Below, one piece after another: positions 44,464 through 52,170 of a DNA stretch of 64,000 bases (position 1 is the first letter of the stretch; each line of letters begins with the position of its first letter). Origin of the DNA: Clostridiales bacterium (GTDB taxonomy: Bacteria > Bacillota > Clostridia > Oscillospirales > Oscillospiraceae); the NCBI GenBank assembly GCA_022775085.1, contig JALFJQ010000007.1, forward strand, positions 1-64,000, read 5' to 3'. The position numbers and the translations under genes are program-made. The notes beneath the pieces are model-generated. The model did no database searches, was not told the DNA's origin, and saw nothing but the letters and a program-made list of their open reading frames with translations.

Positions 44464-44472
44464 ATTTTGATG

Positions 44473-44492
44473 GGACGCATTGCGTCCTTTTT
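44473..44492 (+). terminator. riboswitch expression-platform terminator
   Basis: GGACGC and GCGTCC with an ATT loop, then TTTTT. Located 10 bases after the preQ1 aptamer, between it and queT. Confidence 0.82.
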
Positions 44493-44500
44493 GTTTTGTT

Positions 44501-44525
44501 ATGGGTGCGGACTGCGCCCATTTTT
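44501..44525 (+). terminator. second terminator-like hairpin before queT
   Basis: ATGGGTGC and GCGCCCAT (one G-T pair) around GGACT, followed by a T-run. Two terminators in series after one aptamer is unusual; it ends 10 bases before the GGAGG of queT. Confidence 0.7.
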
Positions 44526-44545
44526 CATTTTTTGGAGGAAAGAAT

Positions 44546-45052
44546 ATGAAGAAAACTACCAAATATCTGGTGCAGGCCGCAGTCATTGCTGCCCTGTACG
44601 CCGTGCTGACCCATCTGCAGAACCTGCTGCTTCCCGGCTCCGCCACCTGGGCCATTCAGATGCGGATGTCGGAAGCTCTGTGCGTGCTGGCCTTCTTTAC
44701 CCCTGCCGCTGTGCCGGGGCTGACCATTGGCTGCCTGCTGTTCAACATCACCTTTGCCGCCGCCCTGCCTCTGGATTTCGTGATCGGTTCCGCCGCCACC
44801 CTGATTGCCGCGGAGGGGATGTGGCTGACCCGGAAGGTCACCGTGAAGGGGTATCCTCTGCTGGGGATGCTGATGCCCGCCATTGCCAACGCCATTCTGG
44901 TTGGCTGGGAGCTGACGGTGTACATCGGCGGCGGCTTTGTGCTGAACGCGGTCTACGTCGCCATCGGCGAGGCGGCAGTTCTGCTGGTGCTGGGCACCGT
45001 TCTGTACTATGCCCTTAAAAAGCGGGGACTGGATCAGAAGCTGTTTGCATAA
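44546..45052 (+). CDS. queT: QueT-family transporter (queuosine precursor)
   Basis: Small membrane protein of 168 residues with about five hydrophobic segments, the substrate-specific S component type used with an energy-coupling factor module. The start KKTTKYLVQAAVIAALYAVLT and the motif QMRMSEALCVLAFFTPAAVPGL are typical of QueT, which takes up queuosine precursors such as preQ1. The ATG at 44546 follows GGAGGAAAGAAT. The probable preQ1 riboswitch in its leader supports the substrate. No ECF ATPase genes are next to it, so it must share a module encoded elsewhere. Confidence 0.9.
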   Translation: MKKTTKYLVQAAVIAALYAVLTHLQNLLLPGSATWAIQMRMSEALCVLAFFTPAAVPGLTIGCLLFNITFAAALPLDFVIGSAATLIAAEGMWLTRKVTVKGYPLLGMLMPAIANAILVGWELTVYIGGGFVLNAVYVAIGEAAVLLVLGTVLYYALKKRGLDQKLFA

Positions 45053-45084
45053 TCGCGAAACGGCCCAGAGCGATGGTTTCGAGC

Positions 45085-45113
45085 TTGTTTTTTGGGGCAT
45101 CCTGTGGTATGAT
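45085..45113 (+). promoter_or_regulatory. promoter of the DUF2156-GNAT pair
   Basis: TTGTTT (45085-45090) and TATGAT (45108-45113), spacer 17, 24 bases before the ATG. Confidence 0.6.
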
Positions 45114-45136
45114 GACTTACCGAAGGAAGTGTTAAC

Positions 45137-46072
45137 ATGATCGAATTCAAGCGGCTGAAACTGTCGCAAAAGGACGCGTATGATCAGATCCTGCTGGCCT
45201 GCCCGGGGCGCAGCTGTGAGTATTCTTTTGCCAATATGTACCTGTGGGGTCGGCAGGAAACGGTCTTCTTCCCGGATTGTGTGGGATTTTTCTCCCATTT
45301 CCACGGGAAAAGCATCTATCCCTACCCCATGGGGAACGGTGACCGGAAGGCGGTGCTGGAAGCGGTGATCCGCGATGCCCGGGAACGGGGGATCCCCTGC
45401 CGCATCAGCAGCATGACGAAGGCCGAGGCCGAGGAACTGGAAGCATGGTTTCCCGGAAGTTTCCTTATCCGCACAGACCGGGACGGCTTTGACTATGTCT
45501 ATGCCATCGATGACCTGGCCGACCTGAAGGGCCGAAAATTTCAGAAAAAGCGCAACCACCTCAACCGTTTCCGCGCGGAGCACCCGGAAGCCGTCTGCGT
45601 CCCGCTGGACGGGGAGCACCTGGGCCCTGCCCGGGACATGGTGGACAGCTGGTTCCGTCAGCGCATTGCGGAGGATCCCCATGGGGAATATCTTCTGGAA
45701 CAGGTCGCCATCAGCCGGGCCTTCCAGCATTTCAAGGCGCTGGAGATGGAGGGGCTGATGCTCCTGGACGGCGGGGAGGTGCTGGCTGTGACCCTTGGCT
45801 CCCGGCTGTCGAAGGATACCATCGACGTGCATTTTGAGAAGGCCCGGGAGGATGTGGAAGGTGCCTACGCCGCCATCAACTGCGAATTTGCCCGGTATCT
45901 GCGGGACAAGTACCCGGAGATCAAATTCCTGAACCGGGAGGACGATATGGGGCTGGAAGGTCTGCGCAGGGCCAAGCTCAGTTATCAGCCTCACCATTTT
46001 GAGGAAAAATACTGGGCCTGCCGGATGGAGGATCTGCATGGAGACGAATGCGCTGAGGACACTCTGGACTGA
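45137..46072 (+). CDS. DUF2156 protein (phosphatidylglycerol lysyltransferase C-terminal-like)
   Basis: Soluble protein of 311 residues resembling the catalytic, GNAT-fold domain of MprF-type aminoacyl-phospholipid synthases but without the membrane flippase part. Seen: CEYSFANMYLW near the start, a tandem GNAT-like arrangement, the basic turn LKGRKFQKKRNHLNRF, and the C-terminal FLNREDDMGLEGLRRAKLSY, which is conserved in DUF2156 proteins. Such stand-alone forms have no firm function; aminoacyl transfer from tRNA is possible (inference). It overlaps the next gene by 35 bases. Confidence 0.85.
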   Translation: MIEFKRLKLSQKDAYDQILLACPGRSCEYSFANMYLWGRQETVFFPDCVGFFSHFHGKSIYPYPMGNGDRKAVLEAVIRDARERGIPCRISSMTKAEAEELEAWFPGSFLIRTDRDGFDYVYAIDDLADLKGRKFQKKRNHLNRFRAEHPEAVCVPLDGEHLGPARDMVDSWFRQRIAEDPHGEYLLEQVAISRAFQHFKALEMEGLMLLDGGEVLAVTLGSRLSKDTIDVHFEKAREDVEGAYAAINCEFARYLRDKYPEIKFLNREDDMGLEGLRRAKLSYQPHHFEEKYWACRMEDLHGDECAEDTLD

Positions 46073-46766
46073 GTGCTTTGGCAATGAGGACGACTGGATC
46101 GAAACCTTTTTCCGCACCGCTCTGATTCCGGATCATATCTGCGTTCGGAACCGGCAGGGCCGTCTGGCGGCGGCGCTGTGCTGGATGGATGTCTTCTGCC
46201 GCGGTCAAAAGCTGGCCTACCTCTACGCCATTGCCACAGCCCCGGATCAACGGGGGCAGGGGCTGTGCCGGGAATTGATGGCTTCCGCCTGTGAAACGCT
46301 GGCGCGTCAGCACTATGCCGGCTGCGTTGTGGTTCCGGCTGAGGACGGTCTGCGGCAGATGTATCGAAAAATGAGCTTTGAAAACTTCGGCGGCATCGAA
46401 CATCTTTCCGCCCGGCGGGGAAAACCGGTCCCCATCCATCCTGTTTCTCCGGAAGAATACGCCCGCCTGCGCCGGTCGTTCCTGCCGAAAGACGGCGTGG
46501 TGCAGGAATCCGGGGCGGAAAACTACCTCGCCGCCAGCGCAGACCTGTACGCGGGAGAGAATTTTCTTCTCGCCGCGGAGCGGGAGGGGCAAGCCCTGTT
46601 CGGTGTGGAACTGCTGGGGGATCCTCGTGCGGCAGAAGGGATTCTCGGCGGGCTGGACTGCGAAAAGGGAACATTCCGTATTCCCGGCAGCGAACCCTTC
46701 GCAATGTTCCGCCCCCTCGTCCCGGGGACGCCGCCTCCCGGCTATTTTGGTTTGGCATTTGAATAG
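46038..46766 (+). CDS. GNAT-family N-acetyltransferase
   Basis: Acetyl-CoA-dependent acyltransferase of 242 residues. The acetyl-CoA loop is in YAIATAPDQRGQGLCRELM (the QRGQGL turn), followed by a long second half that may be another, degenerate GNAT repeat. The ATG at 46038 follows GGAGG by 7 bases and lies inside the end of the DUF2156 gene, so the pair is translationally coupled. The substrate is unknown. Pairing with DUF2156 is common in Clostridia as far as I recall and suggests a shared job. Confidence 0.85.
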   Translation: METNALRTLWTECFGNEDDWIETFFRTALIPDHICVRNRQGRLAAALCWMDVFCRGQKLAYLYAIATAPDQRGQGLCRELMASACETLARQHYAGCVVVPAEDGLRQMYRKMSFENFGGIEHLSARRGKPVPIHPVSPEEYARLRRSFLPKDGVVQESGAENYLAASADLYAGENFLLAAEREGQALFGVELLGDPRAAEGILGGLDCEKGTFRIPGSEPFAMFRPLVPGTPPPGYFGLAFE

Positions 46767-46768
46767 GA

Positions 46769-46798
46769 AAAAACAGGGCCGGAAACGGCCCTGTTTTT
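46769..46798. terminator. bidirectional terminator
   Basis: AAAAACAGGGCCG and CGGCCCTGTTTTT, 13-base arms with a GAAA tetraloop, T-runs on both strands. It separates the GNAT gene from the convergent yesN-like gene. Confidence 0.9.
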
Positions 46799-46842
46799 AT
46801 TTTTCCGCATCTGCCCGCAACGCAGACCGTGATTTTTATGGG

Positions 46843-47592
46843 TTACAGCTTGTTTTCACGGAAATCCCGCCGGTATTGGGTGGGCGTTGTACCTTCGTTT
46901 TTCTTGAACATCTTGGTAAAGACCCGGTAGTCCCCGTAGCCGCACCGCTCCGCCACCTCCGCCACTGGCAGGTCGGTGGTCAGCAGCAGCTTCTTCGCCT
47001 GCTCCATGCGGATGCCGGTCAGGTAGGCAAGGAACCCAACGCCGATCTCACTTTTGAACAGCTGACTGATATACTGGGGATTCAGATGGAATTCCTCCGC
47101 CAGCACACCCAGGCTCACGTCCTCCCCCATATGCTCCTGCAAGAACCGGGTGATGGAGGTGATGGTGCGCCCTTCCTGAGCCTCCGGCTCCGGGGTCTCC
47201 GACACTCGCCGCTCAAAGAGGGAGATTTTCAGCGTGTCGATGCAGCTGCCGAATTCTTCATAGTTCACGGGCTTGAGGATGTAGTCCGTGATTTGCAGCC
47301 GCAGGGCCTGCCGGCAGTAGGAAAAATCGTCGTACCCGGACACAATGACAAAGGCGATGTTGGGGTGCTTCACCCGGCTGAGCTGGATGACCTTCAGCCC
47401 GTTCATGATGGGAATGTTGATGTCCATAATCACGATGTCCGGCTTCAACGCGTCGATCTTTCCCAATGCCTCCATGCCGTCAGCGGCCTCACCCACCACT
47501 TGGCAGTCGTGGGCTTCCCAGTCAAAGAGCTGCTTGAAGCCCTCCCGGATCATAATTTCGTCGTCAACCAGCAGCACGCGCAGCTTTTTCAT
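46843..47592 (-). CDS. response regulator with AraC-type DNA-binding domain (YesN-like)
   Basis: Two-component regulator of 249 residues. The receiver starts VLLVDDEIMIREGFKQLF; the phospho-Asp is in DIVIMDINIPIMNGL (Asp about 55), with SGYDDF and KPVN as the Thr/Ser and Lys positions. The C-terminal third is a double helix-turn-helix of AraC type: LAEEFHLNPQYISQLFKSE and VAERCGYGDYRVFTKMFKK. It overlaps the sensor kinase by 4 bases, so they form one operon. In this group the usual targets are carbohydrate uptake genes; the sugar ABC operon 2.5 kb away is a candidate (inference). Confidence 0.93.
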   Translation of the reverse strand: MKKLRVLLVDDEIMIREGFKQLFDWEAHDCQVVGEAADGMEALGKIDALKPDIVIMDINIPIMNGLKVIQLSRVKHPNIAFVIVSGYDDFSYCRQALRLQITDYILKPVNYEEFGSCIDTLKISLFERRVSETPEPEAQEGRTITSITRFLQEHMGEDVSLGVLAEEFHLNPQYISQLFKSEIGVGFLAYLTGIRMEQAKKLLLTTDLPVAEVAERCGYGDYRVFTKMFKKNEGTTPTQYRRDFRENKL

Positions 47593-48896
47593 AGCATTTC
47601 CTCCTCTTGTGTAGGCAGCCGAAGGTGGGCCGTCAGCCCGCCTGTCTCATTTTCCGTATAGCTAAGACCGCAGTCCCGGCCGCACAGGAGCTTGATGCGC
47701 TTCTGCACGTTCAGCACGCCGATGCTGTTGCCCTCCAGCTTCGCGGGGGTCTTGGCGTAGTTGCGGAGCATGGCTTCCACCCGCTCTTTTTCTCCCTGGG
47801 CAAAGCCGCTGCCGGTATCGTAAACCTGAATCTCGAACTGCGTTTCGTTTACTTTCAGGGCGGAGACCTTCACAAGTCCCTGATAGCCCTTGTTTTTCAG
47901 GCCGTGGAGCAGGCTGTTCTCCACAATGGGCTGCAAAATGAAGTTAGGCACCAGCACCTCCGACAGGTCGGGGTCAATGTCGTACTCCACCCGCAGCTGG
48001 GGATACCGGCTGCACATCAGCTCCATGTAGGCTTCCAGCAGCTCCAATTCTTCATCCAGCGACACCAGCTGCTTATTTGTTTTCACGCTGAGGCGGAAGA
48101 AATCCACCAGCCGCATCAGAAGGCCGGCAACCTCTTTGTCACCGCTGAGCTGAGCACGGATGCGGATGGAATCCAGAGTATTATAGAGAAAATGGGGGTT
48201 GACCTGGCTTTTCAGGTACAGCATGGACATTTTCTGCTCCGTCAGTTCGCTGCGCAGAATGGCGGGATTCTCCAACGTCAGATAGAAGGCCATGGTCATG
48301 AGGGTCAGTCCCATGCCGCTGATGAGCCAGGTGGGGTTGATGGCCTGCAAAATGGTCACGCCCAGCTGGACGATCAGGGCAAAGGCGATGACGCCCCGCT
48401 TCTTCCCGTCCAGCTCCTTCCAGTTGCCCAAAAGCAGCACTACACACAGAATCAGATAATACAGGACACTCAGGTAACACACCACCACATGGATGCCGTC
48501 GGAATAGTTGCCCTGTGGGGTCTGGGCGTAGTGGACGGGAAGCAGCAAGTCGCCTGTCAGGGCAAGCAGCAGAAAGATCTTCGCCGCCCGATCCAGCCGC
48601 CGGGGCCGGGCTGTCTCCTCCTCCGCCAGAATGGAAATATATTGATAGAACAGGAATACCGCCAGTACCATAGAGCCGATGAAGGCCCGGTGGAGCTGGT
48701 CGTTGAGCAGCACCGGCACCGTGTCCAGATGGTTCACCGTATAGACCGTGGCGGCATCGAACAGCAGATGGATCTGCAAAACGATCAGCAGCAGGGAAAA
48801 GGTCTGGTGCAGAGCGGTATTTCTGCGCTCTGAGGAAAAATACGTATACCCCACCAGCACCAAAATCAGAAACAAGGCAATCTCCATTCGCAGCAT
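47589..48896 (-). CDS. sensor histidine kinase (YesM/LytS type) with seven-helix N-terminus
   Basis: Membrane kinase of 435 residues. About seven hydrophobic helices fill residues 1-205 (MEIALFLILVLVGYTYF first, WLISGMGLTLMTMAFYL last), with no large outside sensor domain, unlike classical YesM. The cytoplasmic part has the His_kinase motif LKSQVNPHFLYNTLDSIR with the phospho-acceptor His, then NFILQPIVENSLLHGL, DTGSGF and GIGVLNVQKRI-like NSIGVLNVQKRI of the ATP lid. The partner regulator follows directly. Signal unknown; the seven-helix part may bind a ligand within the membrane. Confidence 0.92.
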   Translation of the reverse strand: MLRMEIALFLILVLVGYTYFSSERRNTALHQTFSLLLIVLQIHLLFDAATVYTVNHLDTVPVLLNDQLHRAFIGSMVLAVFLFYQYISILAEEETARPRRLDRAAKIFLLLALTGDLLLPVHYAQTPQGNYSDGIHVVVCYLSVLYYLILCVVLLLGNWKELDGKKRGVIAFALIVQLGVTILQAINPTWLISGMGLTLMTMAFYLTLENPAILRSELTEQKMSMLYLKSQVNPHFLYNTLDSIRIRAQLSGDKEVAGLLMRLVDFFRLSVKTNKQLVSLDEELELLEAYMELMCSRYPQLRVEYDIDPDLSEVLVPNFILQPIVENSLLHGLKNKGYQGLVKVSALKVNETQFEIQVYDTGSGFAQGEKERVEAMLRNYAKTPAKLEGNSIGVLNVQKRIKLLCGRDCGLSYTENETGGLTAHLRLPTQEEEML

Positions 48897-49015
48897 AGGC
48901 AGTTCCCTCCTTGATGCCTCTATTGTAGCGGAAAATGGGGGCGGCGGATAGAGGGTATTTCCATGAAAGTGTGTCTTTTTTTCAGATTGACAGAAACTGA
49001 TACTGATTCTCTTTT

Positions 49016-49047
49016 AAAATGTTTAATCAATCCGGATTGAACATTTT
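49016..49047. promoter_or_regulatory. inverted repeat between the kinase and padR genes
   Basis: AAAATGTTTAATC and GATTGAACATTTT are 13-base arms with one mismatch, separated by AATCCG. It lies 30 bases before the padR promoter. It may be an operator or a terminator for the minus direction. Confidence 0.45.
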
Positions 49048-49076
49048 TATCGAGAATTAGTATGAAAAATTGCCAC

Positions 49077-49105
49077 TTGACAATTATATCGGATGACGAT
49101 ATACT
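49077..49105 (+). promoter_or_regulatory. promoter of the padR-DUF2812 operon
   Basis: TTGACA (49077-49082) and TATACT (49100-49105), spacer 17. The first operator-like palindrome fills the spacer and overlaps the -10. Confidence 0.8.
49085..49103 (+). promoter_or_regulatory. PadR operator candidate 1
   Basis: TATATCG-GATGA-CGATATA, a perfect 7-base inverted repeat with a 5-base centre, between the -35 and -10 elements. Confidence 0.7.
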
Positions 49106-49115
49106 AGGGCTACGA

Positions 49116-49134
49116 TATATCGAGTCCCGATATA
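49116..49134 (+). promoter_or_regulatory. PadR operator candidate 2
   Basis: TATATCG-AGTCC-CGATATA, the same arms and centre length as operator 1, 31 bases (three helical turns) downstream, between the transcription start and the ribosome binding site. Confidence 0.7.
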
Positions 49135-49150
49135 AAAGGAGGCACCAATT

Positions 49151-49468
49151 TTGAACGACAATCCCGTATTAACCGAATCCACCTACTATATACTGCTGTC
49201 CCTGTACACGCCCCAGCACGGCTACGGCATCATGCAGCGTGCGGAAGCGCTGTCCGGCGGCCGGGTGCGGCTGGCGGCAGGCACCCTGTATGGTGCGCTG
49301 ACCAGCCTGTGCGATAAGGGGTGGATCGAACCGCTGCCCGTGGCGGACAGCCGCAAAAAGGAATACCGGCTCACTGAAACGGGGCTGGCAGTGCTGAAAA
49401 ATGAATTGAACCGTCTGCGCCAGCTGGTTGCCAACGGCGAGACGGTACTGAAGGAGGAAACGATATGA
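49151..49468 (+). CDS. PadR-family transcriptional regulator
   Basis: Small DNA-binding regulator of 105 residues. It starts with TTG, chosen because AAAGGAGG lies 8 bases before it. The winged helix is typical of PadR: TYYILLSLYTPQHGYGIMQ, then GTLYGALTSLCDKGWIEPL and KEYRLTETGLAVL; the C-terminal helix for dimerisation is short, as in the PadR-s2 group. It shares an operon with a DUF2812 protein, a pairing often seen in Firmicutes, and two palindromes in its promoter suggest autoregulation. Confidence 0.93.
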   Translation: MNDNPVLTESTYYILLSLYTPQHGYGIMQRAEALSGGRVRLAAGTLYGALTSLCDKGWIEPLPVADSRKKEYRLTETGLAVLKNELNRLRQLVANGETVLKEETI

Positions 49469-49974
49469 AAGAGGAAAAAGTGATCCACAAATGTTTCTGG
49501 GTCTGGCAATTTGAGAAGGAAGAACGCTGGCTGAACACCATGGCTCAGTCCGGCTGGGTGCTGACCAAGGTGGGCTTCTGTACCTATCATTTCGCCCCCT
49601 GCCAGCCCGGGGAATACACCGTCCGTCTGGAAATGCACGCGCAGGACAGGGACTACCTTTCCTTCATGGAGGACATCGGCGCGGAATACGTTGGGCGCAT
49701 GGCCCAGTGGGTCTACTTCCGGCGGAAAGCCGAGCTGGGGCAGTTTGACCTGTTCTCCGATCTGGATTCCAAGATCGGCCACTTGAGAAAGATTGGAAGA
49801 ACCCTTGCCATCATCGGCGGTGCCAATCTGCTGATCGGTCTGACCAACAGCTTTAACGCCTCCCATTTGGGCTGGATAAATCTGCTGTGCGCCACCCTGC
49901 TTATGTATGCCCTGGGCCGCATCCACGGCAAAATGGAATCCCTGGAAACCGACCGGCTGCTGTTGGAAAACTGA
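49465..49974 (+). CDS. DUF2812 domain membrane protein
   Basis: Protein of 169 residues: a soluble DUF2812 domain (HKCFWVWQFEKEERWLNTMAQ, SGWVLTKV, YTVRLEMHAQD, AQWVYFRRK) followed by two hydrophobic helices near the C-terminus (about residues 110-150). It overlaps padR by 4 bases and is its likely regulated target. The function of DUF2812 is not known; in other genomes it is found with PadR regulators and sometimes with drug or bacitracin-type export genes. No exporter is present here. Confidence 0.88.
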   Translation: MKEEKVIHKCFWVWQFEKEERWLNTMAQSGWVLTKVGFCTYHFAPCQPGEYTVRLEMHAQDRDYLSFMEDIGAEYVGRMAQWVYFRRKAELGQFDLFSDLDSKIGHLRKIGRTLAIIGGANLLIGLTNSFNASHLGWINLLCATLLMYALGRIHGKMESLETDRLLLEN

Positions 49975-49983
49975 TCCCGGTAA

Positions 49984-50018
49984 AAAGCCAGAGTACGGAG
50001 AAACCGCACTCTGGCTTT
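49984..50018. terminator. bidirectional terminator between DUF2812 and the sugar transporter operon
   Basis: AAAGCCAGAGT and ACTCTGGCTTT with an inner CGG/CCG. The T-run is better on the minus strand, where it ends the transporter operon. Confidence 0.82.
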
Positions 50019-50051
50019 GCTGTATGGATGGGGTCCCGGCAGAGGAATGGA

Positions 50052-51098
50052 TTACTTTTTGCGCTCCTTGATTTTGGCGAAGATTGCCTGCAGCAGAATG
50101 AAGAAGCACAGCAGAACCGCCGTGATGATGTTTGCCCAGGATGCCACCAGCTTGCCGTTGAACTTGACCAGGGAGGAAATGGTGCCGTTGATGAGAACGC
50201 CGAAGAAGGTGCCGACCACATTGCCCACACCGCCGGTCAGCAGGGTGCCGCCGATGACTGCCGAGGAAATGGCGTCCATTTCCAGGCCGGTGGCCTGGGT
50301 GGGGGTGCCGCACATGGTGTTCAGGCAGAAGCACAGACCGCCCAGAGTGGCATAGAAGCTGCACAGCACGTGGGACAGCATCCGGGTCTTTTTCACATTC
50401 AGGCCCATCAGTGCCGCGGACTGCTGGTTGCCGCCCACCGCGTACAGGCTGCGGCCGAACTTGGTGTAACGGAGCATCAGGAAGGTAATCAGGACCACGA
50501 TCAGGGCGACGACCACAGTAATGCGGACGTAGGGAGTGATCACCACGCCCTTCTTATTCAGATAGGCACCGATTCCGAAGGGAATCTCGCACTTGATCTG
50601 AGACAGCTGGCCAAACCAGGATTCAAAGGGAACACTGACCTGCTGGGTGGAAATCACGGACGTCATGCCCCGTGCGAAGAACAGACCCGCCATGGTAACG
50701 ATGAAGGGCTGGATCTCCAGATAGGCAATGCAGTAGCCCTGCACGGCACCGAATACCACGCCGATGAGCAGCACCAGCACGATCAGCACACCGGAGGACA
50801 TCCCCCACTCTGCCAGGCCTACAGACATGAACATACAGGTCAGAGCCACCACAGAGCCGACGGAAATGTCAATGCCGCCGGTGAGCATGACGCAGGTAAC
50901 GCCGCAGGCCACGATAATCAGGCCGGCATTGTTAATCATGACGTTCAGGAAATTCTGAAGTCTGCCGAATTCCTTGTCTGCGTACATCACGCAGCCCGCA
51001 CCGTAGAGGAGGAAGAACAGCACGATAGTGATCATCAGCATGACGGTATTGCCGCCCACCTTCGGCTTTCTTCTGTCAGCCAATGTGATTTTTTTCAT
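50052..51098 (-). CDS. sugar ABC transporter permease (YjfF-like)
   Basis: Inner-membrane permease of 348 residues of the ribose/galactofuranose importer family with about ten helices. NNAGLIIVACGVTCVMLTGG followed by IDISVGSVVAL is the diagnostic stretch of RbsC/YjfF/YtfT permeases; GGNQQSAALMGLNVKKTR and GGTLLTGGVGNVVGTFFG are the coupling and late motifs. It is the last gene of the operon, 1 base after the other permease; two different permeases in one operon are typical of the YtfQRT-YjfF system rather than the single-permease Rbs system. Confidence 0.9.
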   Translation of the reverse strand: MKKITLADRRKPKVGGNTVMLMITIVLFFLLYGAGCVMYADKEFGRLQNFLNVMINNAGLIIVACGVTCVMLTGGIDISVGSVVALTCMFMSVGLAEWGMSSGVLIVLVLLIGVVFGAVQGYCIAYLEIQPFIVTMAGLFFARGMTSVISTQQVSVPFESWFGQLSQIKCEIPFGIGAYLNKKGVVITPYVRITVVVALIVVLITFLMLRYTKFGRSLYAVGGNQQSAALMGLNVKKTRMLSHVLCSFYATLGGLCFCLNTMCGTPTQATGLEMDAISSAVIGGTLLTGGVGNVVGTFFGVLINGTISSLVKFNGKLVASWANIITAVLLCFFILLQAIFAKIKERKK

Positions 51099-51099
51099 A

Positions 51100-52170
51100 T
51101 CAGACAGCCTCCTTTGCGGCAGCCTTCTCAGCAGAGCGGCGCTTGAAATATGCCTTGACGGGAGGCGCCTGGATCACGACGATCAGGATGATAATGATTG
51201 CCTTGAACACAGGGGCCTGAGCGGTAGAGACACCCCGGGCCAGCAGTGTGGTGGTGATTGCCTGAATGGTGTAGGCGCCGATGATAGAGCCGGCCAGATT
51301 GAACTTACCGCCGCCCAGGCTGTTGCCGCCCAACGCCACCGCCAGAATGGCATCCATTTCCATGTTCAGACCGATGTTGTTGGTATCCGCAGAATAGATT
51401 CGGGAGGTATTGACGATACCGGCGATACCGGCGAACAGGCCGCAGATGGTGTAGCACATCAGAATGATCTTGGCGGAGTTGAAGCCCGCGATGCGGGAGG
51501 AACGCTTATTGATGCCGACGGACTGGATATAGGTTCCCAGAGCGGTAAACTTCAGTACCAGCGCCAGCACCGCGATGCAGACAGCCGCAATGATGATGGG
51601 AGTGGGGATGGGGCCCAGGAAGGCGCCGAATACCTTGAATTCGTCCATACGGACATAGACAATCATGTTGTTGCAGATCAGCAGCGCCAAAGCACGGGCC
51701 GCAGACCACAAAATCAGCGTGGCAACCATGGGCTGTATTTTCATATAGGCAACGAGAAAGCCGTTAAACACGCCCGCCAGCACAGCCGCGCCGATGCCGC
51801 ACAGGATGCCCATCCAGATGGGATGCGCCAGCTCGGCGGCGGTGGAGACGCTGGTGACTCCGAAGCCGGCGATCATCACGCAGCAGACACCACCGGCCAG
51901 ACTCATGACGGAGCCCACGGAAATATCCGTACCGGCGGAGCAGGAGACCACCAGCGTCATACCCAGCGCCAGAATGGCAACCTCACTGCCGCGGTTCAGA
52001 ATATCCACGATACGGCCGTACAGGACGCCGCCTTTCATGGAAACGGAGAAAAAGTCAAATGCGTTGTTTCCGTCCGCAATGTCAAACAGAACGTTTACCA
52101 ACATCACCAGAATCATACTGAAGATGGGCAAAAACAACTGTTTTTTCGTAAGTCCTCTCAATTTATTCAT
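51100..52170 (-). CDS. sugar ABC transporter permease (YtfT-like)
   Basis: Second permease, 356 residues from the ATG at 52170, which follows GGAGGTGAAAGCA; a longer reading from 52203 would include the ribosome binding site. About ten helices. GSEVAILALGMTLVVSCSAG with TDISVGSVMSL is the family motif, where the usual GG-IDLS has become SAGTDIS, a known YtfT-like feature as far as I recall. FTALGTYIQSVGINKRSSRIAGF and GGNSLGGGKFNLAGS follow. It overlaps the ATPase gene by 8 bases. Confidence 0.9.
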   Translation of the reverse strand: MNKLRGLTKKQLFLPIFSMILVMLVNVLFDIADGNNAFDFFSVSMKGGVLYGRIVDILNRGSEVAILALGMTLVVSCSAGTDISVGSVMSLAGGVCCVMIAGFGVTSVSTAAELAHPIWMGILCGIGAAVLAGVFNGFLVAYMKIQPMVATLILWSAARALALLICNNMIVYVRMDEFKVFGAFLGPIPTPIIIAAVCIAVLALVLKFTALGTYIQSVGINKRSSRIAGFNSAKIILMCYTICGLFAGIAGIVNTSRIYSADTNNIGLNMEMDAILAVALGGNSLGGGKFNLAGSIIGAYTIQAITTTLLARGVSTAQAPVFKAIIIILIVVIQAPPVKAYFKRRSAEKAAAKEAV

